Assembly (NCBI GenBank): GCA_026770585.1
Contig: MU647236.1
Span: forward strand, 49,845-73,951
Length of the DNA stretch: 24,107 bases
Direction: 5' to 3'
DNA from: Baffinella frigidus
Lineage: Eukaryota; Cryptophyceae; Cryptomonadales; Baffinellaceae
The translations under genes and the position numbers were made by a program. The notes below the pieces were generated by a model, which was given only the letters and a program-made list of their open reading frames with translations, had not been told where the DNA came from and did no database searches. Below, piece by piece: positions 12,201-21,200 of this stretch; within the stretch, counting starts at the first letter, position 1, and each line of letters begins with the position of its first letter.

Positions 12201-15200
12201 TGCACCCTACACCCTAAACCAGCTGGACTCAAACCTCAAACCCTGAACCCTAAACCCCAAACCCTAAACCCTGAACCCCACACCCTAAACCCTGAACCCC
12301 AAAACCCTGAACCCTAAACCCTCAACCCCAAACCTCCTGGTGCCGCCCGTCATTTGTCAACTATACCCCAAGTCTTTTCGTGGGGCTGCAGAACGCGCGT
12401 GTCGCTGGTGAACACACGCATGGGGGGTGAGGAACATCAACCTTACACCCTCAACCCCACACCCTCAACCCTACACCCCAACCCCCAAACCCGGAACCCC
12501 AAACCCTAACCCCTGAACCCTCCACCACCAGGGTCGGCGCGACGCAGAGATGTGGGTGAAAGAGTACTCTGTGCATTCGAGCATCGACGGCCAGGAGTGG
12601 CACCAGGTAACTCTACACCCTCAACCCTCAACCCTTCAACAAATTCACCTCTCGCGACCCTGCACCCGAAACCATAAACCAATAACACGGAACACGAAAC
12701 CAGAAACCGAATCCGAAACCCGAAACCATAAAACATAAACACGAAACCAAAACACCAACCACTAAATCCTAATCCCGAAACCCTGCACCAGGTTCAGTGC
12801 GGGCGCTCGTTCAAGGCCAACGCCGACAAGAATTCCAGGGTAACCCTATCTCCTAGAACCTAACAGTCAACACTACAATCCTATAAGTCAGCACTACAAT
12901 CCTATTAGTCAGCACTACAATCCTATAAGTCAGCACTACAACACTGTGAGTCAGCACTATAATACTATTATCCAGCACTACAACACTATCAACGTCGAAA
13001 AGAACTCCAAGTTTGCCACCCACCGACGTCTTTACGTGTTCTCTGAGGTGTTTTCTCAAGTGTTTTCATCGTGCGGTGTTTTCATCGTGCATGTTCTCTC
13101 AAGTGTTTTCATCGTGCGGTTTCATACCAGCGAAGTGCCGTGGTGTGATCGTGTGGGGCGGCCCTCGACCGGGTTGGTCAACCCTCGCACGCAGCACTAT
13201 CCCAAACCCCACACACTAAACACTGTTAACACTAGATCCTGCACCAGATGAAGGTTGTGTTCCGGGTACCGATCAAGACGCGGTACATCGGGATGCTCCC
13301 GGAGGCGTGGACGTCCCCCATCGGGCTGCTACAACACTATTAGTCAGCACTATAATACTAAACAGCACTAAAACACTATAAATCAGCACTACAACACTAC
13401 TAGTCAGCACTACAACCCTATTATTAATAACACCAAACACCGACAAATAGGTGAAGGTTGTGTTCCGGGTACCGATCAAGGCGCGGCACATCCGGATCCT
13501 GCCAGAGGTCCTCCATCGGGCTGCTACAACACTATTAGTCAGCACTGAAATACTATTAGTCAGCACTTCAACAATACTAGTCAGCACTACAACACTTTTA
13601 ACACCAAACACCGACAAATAGGTGAAGGTTGTGTTCCGGGTACCGATCAAGGCGCGGTACATCCGGATCCTCCCAGAGGCGTGGAAATCGTCCATCGGGC
13701 TGCGCGCCGGGGTGTTGGTCTGCGAGCGCGACTGCACTGGTAAGCGCCCAGACCCTAAATCCTTTCGAGCAAACTCCATGAGCTGATCCTGATAACCCTG
13801 AGCCCAAACCCCTGAACCATAAACCTTAAAACCATAAACCATGAACCATAAACGTAGGGTTTACCAACCCCTCAACCAAACCCCCTAAACCCTCCTCCCC
13901 AAACCCCAAAACCAGACGGACAGCTGCATTACGAGTTCACCAAGGGGACCTTCATGTCGTCGACGCAGGTGACCCCCAAGCCCCACACCCAACCCCCAAA
14001 CCCCAACACACTACACACCAACCACCAAATACCAAACCCTAAAATCCAGGGTCCCGGGACGCGCCGTGGGGGGGTGGCACCTTCTCGACAGCCCTCACAC
14101 CCCCCAACCCCCACCCCCCCACCACAAAACACTCAACACTCAACACTCAACACTCAACACCCAACACGAAACACGAAACATGAAACATGAAACACGAAAC
14201 ACGAAACCAGGGTCCCGCAATCGACGCGCCGTGGGGGGATGGCACCTTCTCGACAACCCTCGGGTGGAAGTTCGCTGGGGGAGAGGGCCTCGATCTCGAC
14301 CAGGTAAACCTTAACTTAAACCCTCAACCCTGAACTCTAAACCCAACACCCTGAACCCTAAACCCTACACCCTAACCCCTAAACCCCACACCTCACACCC
14401 TGAACCTCACACCCTAAATCATCAACCATAAACCCCCAACTCCAAACCTCTGACCTTAAACCCTGAACAATCAACAATCAACAATCAACAATCAACAATC
14501 AACAATCAAGAATCAACAATCAACAATCAACAATCAACAATCAACAATCAACACTCAACAATACATCATAACCCACAACCCACAAACCCCGAACCCCAAA
14601 CCCCAGGACGAGGAGGGGTGCATGAACAACCACGTGCCCAAGCCCGCGACGCTCAACACGGCCTACTCGATCTTCATCGACATGCAGCTCTCTTCTGTTG
14701 GAGGAGGCTGGCAGCGCATCATCGGCTCCAAAGGGTACCACCCAATTTCCCGCCACCTTACAGATAGATTCTTTCTCAGATTTGGCTTGGCATTGGAGTC
14801 ATTTCGTACTTTGGGGGGTTGCAATACCGGGATTTGTAGGGGTTGCAATCCAAGGAATCCTTGAGCTAAATGAAGGGGTTGCAATACCCGGAATCCTTAG
14901 GATGGACGCCCTGCGAAATAGAATCTGTTAGGTGACGCGGCACACGGCCTACTCGATCTTCATCGACATGCAGCTCTCTTCTGTCGCCGGGGGCTGCCAG
15001 CGCATCATCGGCTCCAAAGGGTACCCCCCCGACCTCTTCCTGTCACCTTATGGATAGATCGTATCTCGTATTACACGTGGCGTTAGAGCCAGTTCGTACT
15101 TTGGGGGGGTTAAAATACCAGGGTATGCACCCGACATCGTTGAGATGGATGCCCCCAATCCCAGCTCTGTTTGACCGACTATTCTCAACTTGGCGGTTCT

Positions 15201-18200
15201 GGGTGTGCGGTACACCTCCGTCAAGTTTGGCGCGGGGAAGAGCCCGGGCGCGCCAAATTGGACATGCAGATGTCTTCTGTTGGAGGAGGGTGCCAGCGCG
15301 GTATCGGCTCCCGCGGGTAAACTAAACCCCACACCCCAAACGCTGAACCCCTGATGCGTAGGGTTTTCCTCAACCCTCAACCCTCAACCCCGGGCAGCTC
15401 ACACACCCTCAATCCCGAAACCCTCATCCCTAAATCCCTCATCTCTCAACCCTGAACCCCGAAAATCTCGCACCCCTAAACCCTGGCCCCTACACCAGAT
15501 GGGGCGATACGGGGTTGTACGTGAACGAGAACCTGCTGATCTACCATCATTTCGGAAGAATACTGAACCCGTATCACGTCCATGCTGTTAGGCATGTGTT
15601 TAATTCCCATGGTGCTAGGCATGGGTTTCATTTTGTCCTAGTGTAGATAACTCTTCTGAAATGTCCCGGGATGAACAGTTGGGGCAACACGGGGCTGTAC
15701 GTGAACGAGAACCTGATGATCTACCCTCCGAGCGCGGGCATCTCATTCCGGAAGAATCCTGAAACAGTAGGCCTGTGCGTGTCTTAAAGATGATGCCATG
15801 CACGTCTTAGTGCACACAACTCAAATGTTCCGGAATTAACCAATGAAATGTTCCGGAATTAACAACAAATGTCCCGGGATGAACAGGTGGGGCGACACGG
15901 GGCTGTACGTGAACGAGAACCTGATGATCTACCCTCCGAGCGCGGGCATCAAGTGCCGCGAGAAGCTGGTACACCCCAAACTCCAAACCCTAAACCCCAA
16001 ACCTAAAACCCGGCGAGAGGGTAAGGAGGGAAGGTGGCCCCAGCCGACACAGCCCCAAATCCTGAACCCTACACCCTAGACCCCACAACTAACCCTCACC
16101 ACGGAACCCGAAACCAGGTACCGAACAGGCTGTACAAGATCGGGATGACGCGGTCTCTGGACGGGGAGGTGACGCTGTACATGAACGGGGCGATGTGCGC
16201 GCATGGGACCCCGCTCTTCAACAAGGGCTTCACCCTCGATCAGGTCCCCTCCCCTACCTCGGGAGGTTCTAGTCAGCACTATAATTGTATTAGTCAGCAC
16301 GATATTACTAATAGTCAGCACTATGATAATACTAATAGTCAGCACTATAATACTATTAGTCAGCACTACAACACTAGTATGAAATGGGGATATGTGCGCG
16401 CACGCGACCCCGCTCTTCAACAAGGGCTTCGCCCTCGACCAGGTCCCACACAGGGCTGTATGGGGGGTTATCAAAAGTCAAATTTCCACAAGGATTTTTT
16501 TGTTCGGCCCCTCCCCGATGCTTGTTCGAATTCACATCGGTGCAGGACCAGATGACTGGAAAACTCGTGCCTTTCTCTGTTAAGATTTTCCACAAGTCGA
16601 CCCGCCGGTTCCGATAACGACCCTGAATTGCCCTTAACCTTCGCCCTCACCCTCGACCAGAAGAACGTGTGCTTCTTCCACTGGCTCGGAGCACGCTTCG
16701 GGGTATCTGAACTGTAGAGAAACAAAAATTAAACCCCAGCCCTGAACCCTGCACCCTAAACCCTGCACCCTGAACCCTAAGCCCTAAGCTCTAAACCCTA
16801 ATCGCGCGTGGCAGCACAACGTGGACTTCTTCCACGATACCGGATCCGAGCACGCCTCGGGATACGTCGCGCAGATCCACGTCTGGAACAAGGTGCACCC
16901 TAACCCCCTCAACCCTACGCTATCACTTTCTGGCAACGAAAATGACTGCACGCTTGGATTATATTAGTGATAATAAAGCATTTGAGTAGTAATTTTCATG
17001 TGATATTAAAGCATATGTGTAGTAATTTTCGTTGCGAGAACAACGTGCGGTTCTTCCACGATACCGGATCCGAGCACGCCTCGGGATATGTCGCGCAGAT
17101 CCACGTCTGCACCCTAACCCTCAAACCCTACACCCCTCCCTCCTCGAGGTCTTCCATCAGAAACCCTAAATCGTAAACCATAATCCCCAGCCCCCAAACC
17201 CCAAACCCCAAACCCTATCCTCCAAACCCCAAACCCCAAACCCTGACCCTCAAAACCCCAACCCGAAGGTGCTGTCGGAGGCGGAGGTCGCCAACATGGC
17301 TGGCTGCACCCTCTCTCTCAAGGTAACCGCTCAACCCTAAAGTCTGAGTTTTAGGGTTTATGCCCTCTCTCTCAAGGTAACCGCTAAACCTTAAACCCCA
17401 AACACCCAAACCCAAAACCCTGGAGCCTGAACCCTAAAACCTCAAACCCAAAACCTAAAACTTGAAGTCGCCAACATGGCTGGCTGCACCCTCTTTCTCA
17501 AGGTAACCGCTAAACCCCAAACACTAAACACTAAAACCCAGAACCTAAGCCCTGAACCAGACCGAACAAACCCAAACCCAAAAACCGAACAAACCCAAAA
17601 CCAAAACTCCTAAACCAGGCCGAACAAACCCAACCCCCAAAACCCAAACCTCTACACCAGGCGAAATCGTGCTCGCGGAACATCATCTATTCCCCATCCT
17701 CGGCCAACTTCATTTACTCCTCGATCAAGGACGGCGGCTCCCCGGGCTCTGGACTTGGCCGCGGCCGCCTCAACTCCGCGCAGGCAACCCTACACCCCAA
17801 ACCCTAAACCCCAAACACTAAAACCCAAACCCTAAACCCTAAACCCCAAACCCCAAACCCCAAACCCCAAACCCTAAACCCTAAACCCTAAACCCTAAAC
17901 CCTAAACCCTAAACCCCAAACCCTAAACCCTCAACCCTCAACCCTGAACCCTGAACCCTAACCCCTAACCCATAAACCCCACGCAGGCCTGGGCGGCTGG
18001 GCAATCAAACGGGAACGAGTACGCACAGATCGACATTGGGGAGGTGGGGTCCATCTCGGGTGTCGTCCTCCAGGGACGCCGCGACGCAGGTGAACCCTAA
18101 ACCCCAACCCCCCCTAAACCCCACACCCCAAACCCCCAAACAGAAAACAGAAAACAGAAATACTAAAACATAAAACATAAAACATAAAACCTAAGACCTA

Positions 18201-21200
18201 AAAACTAAATTCTAAAACCCGAAAACTAAAACCTAAGCCCCGACGCAGCCAACTGGGTCAAGTCGTTCACGGTCCTCGTGTCCTCGAACATGCAGAGCTG
18301 GGCGCCTGTCATGTGCGGGATGCGGTACGCCCCGAAACCCTAAGTGGACCAAATCGCGAATCCTGTTTTTTGGATGCCAGGGCGGCTTTTGCCATTCCGG
18401 TCGATTTCGGCCGCGGAAATGGCTCGAGTCACATCCTCGATTTGGTTTTTAGTCAACACACGCACATAGCGAACCAAGTCGTTTGTGTCCTCGAAGGTGC
18501 AGAGTTGGGCGCCGGTTATGTGCGGGACGCGGTACACCCCGAAACCCTGAACCCTAACCCCCGAAACCCTGAACCCGAAACCCGAACCCCAAATTAATAA
18601 TAAATAAATGAACCGTACACCCTAAACCCCTAAACCCTAAACCCTGAACCGTAACCCAGGTTCGAGGGGTCAACGGACCAGAACACCAAGACGAAGATCG
18701 TGTTTCGCGAGTCAGTGCGTGGGCGCTACGTCCGCGTGATCCCCACCGCGTGGCAGGGCTGGTCAGAAGCCCAACCCCCACACCCTAATAGTCAGCACTT
18801 CAATACTAATAGTCAGCACTACAATATTAGTAGTCAGCACTATAATTCTAATATTCGGCACTACAATACTAGTAGTCAGCACTATAATGCTAGTAGTCAG
18901 CACTACAATACAAGAACACCACGAAGACGAAGATCGTGTTCCGCGAGTCAGTGCGTGGGCGCTACGTCCGCGTGATCCCCACCGCGTGGCAGGGCTGGTC
19001 AGAAGCCCAACCCCCACACCCTGATAGTCAGCACTATAATTCTAATAGTCAGCACTACAATATTAGTAGTCAGCACTATAATGCTAATAGTCAGCACTAC
19101 ACTATTAGTAGTCAGCACTATAATACTTGTGGTCAGCACTACAATACTAGAACACCACGAAGACGAAGATCGTGTTCCGCGAGTCAGTGCGCGGGCGCTA
19201 CGTTCGCGTGATCCCCACCTCGTGGCAGGGCTGGTCAGAACCCAACCCCAACCCAAACCAAAATCAAAACCAAAATCAATACCAAAACCCCTAATCCCTT
19301 CCCATTTCCTGATACACACCTAATCCCGTATCCCTTAGCTAAACCCTGAAATATAGACCCTGAACTGGGCGGGGTGTTCGCGTGGTCCCGACCACGTGGC
19401 AGGGCTGGTCAGAACCCCAACCCCTACACCCTAATAGTCAGCACTTCAATACTAATAGTCAGCACTACACTACTAGTAGTCAGCACTATAATTCTAATAT
19501 TCGGCACTACAATGCTAGTAGTCAGCACTATAATACTAGTAGTCAGCACTGCAATAGTAGAACACCACGAAGACGAAGATCGTGTTCCGCGAGTCGGTCC
19601 GCGTGGTCCCGACCGCGTGGCAGGGCTGGTGCGAATCCCAACCCCCACACCCTACACCCTAAACCTAGAAACTACTCTCGAGAGTTGACCCTCCGCCATT
19701 GAACCCTACGCACTAAACCCCAAACCCTACACCCTAAACCCTAAACCCTGAACCCCCAAACCCTAAACCCTAAACCCTAAACCCCAAACCCCAACCCCCA
19801 AACTTAGAAACTGTCTATTCTCGTAAGATGACCCTAAACCCCTAAAATCCTAAAATCTTAAACCCCTACACCCTACACCCACTGGCCGACACCTGGCCCG
19901 CAGGCCCGCGATGCGCCTCATTTCTTAACAAACCTTCCCTGGGCTAACCATCAATCTTAAACCTTACACCTTCGACCCTGAACCCCTAAACCCTAGACCC
20001 TTGACCCTGAAAAGAGAGAGATTGGTAATTGATTGCCAAACAACCAGCGTCAGCGCCGCACATGCCTTAGCACTGTGCTCCTCACTGTACCTGAACCCTA
20101 AACGCACCCCCCCAAAACCAGGCCCGCGATGCGCCTGGGGATCCTTGTGTGTGAGAAGCCGTGTGAAGAGGTACCCTCACCCCCAAACCCTAAGCTCTCA
20201 ACCCTCAACCATAAACCATGGTTGAGGCCACGAAACCTCAAACCGTAAACCCTAAGCCCTCAACCCTCAACCATAAACCATAAACTATAAACCATGCACC
20301 CTAAACCATAAAGCCTAAAGCCTAAACCATAAACCTGAAACCCCACACCCTACACCCCGAACCCTAAACCCTAAACCCTAAGACGCTTCAACACCCTGGT
20401 CTTCCTCAACCCTCAACCCAAACCCCAAACCCCAAACACCACCCCCCAAACCCGAAACCCCACACCAGGGGATGCTCGACTACAAGTTCGAAACATCCCT
20501 CCTGTCCGACACCGAGGGGCCCTCTGCGGACGCCGCGTGGGGCGAGGGCACCTTCGATGCAGTCCGTGGATATACCTTCGCTGCGGGGCAGGTGCGCCTC
20601 TCTCGCTTTCTCTCTCAACGGCTTATTCGGTTTCTGAAATCTGGGGGCACCGGGCTTGTTTTCCTGCGAAAGTTGCCGGGTTTGCCACCAGGAACCGGAA
20701 GCGGCAACTTAACAATAGCCCGCGACGCAGGGGCTGGTGGTGGACGCGTCGACGTGCCTCTTCAGACTTTTGCCAAGTTGCGCTTCTGGGCTATTGAAAA
20801 GTTTACTCTTCTGGTTTCGCAGGGGCTCGTCTCTCTCTCAAAGGCTCATTCAGTTTCTTCGATCTGGTGGCACCGGGCTAGTTTTCCTGCGAAAGTTGCC
20901 GGATTCGCACTGCTGAACCAGGAGCGGCAACTTAACAATAGTCCGCGACGCAGGGGCTCGTGGTCGATGCGTCGACGTGCGTGGTGCATCCTGAGGAATG
21001 GACGATCCTCATCGAGGCCTCTATTTCGAACGCTGCGGGGGGGTGGCGCGAGCTTCTCGGGTCGAACAACTGGGGCAACTACGGGATCTACGTCAACGAC
21101 AAGTTCCAGCTGTACCCGGAGGGCACGGGGTTGATGTGCCTCGAGAAGATCAAGAGCAACCACTGGTATACCCGCAGACCCTTCCTCGGCAAGCTGCACC

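Noticed and set aside
13250-13331. First exon 28 copy as the working exon
   Set aside because: It stops at ATCGGGCTGC in satellite DNA without a donor. Only the third copy (13622) continues into the conserved VLVCERDC.
18325-18345. Stop codon after exon 38 (PKP then TAA) as the end of a separate gene
   Set aside because: A GT donor at 18325 joins CG|G in frame to FEGSTD, restoring the discoidin pattern seen in all other modules.
20472-21134. A single 220-residue + strand frame here as one exon
   Set aside because: It begins in the right frame for exon 41 but reads through intron 41 into the wrong frame of exon 42. Module alignment requires splicing from 20591 to 20954.
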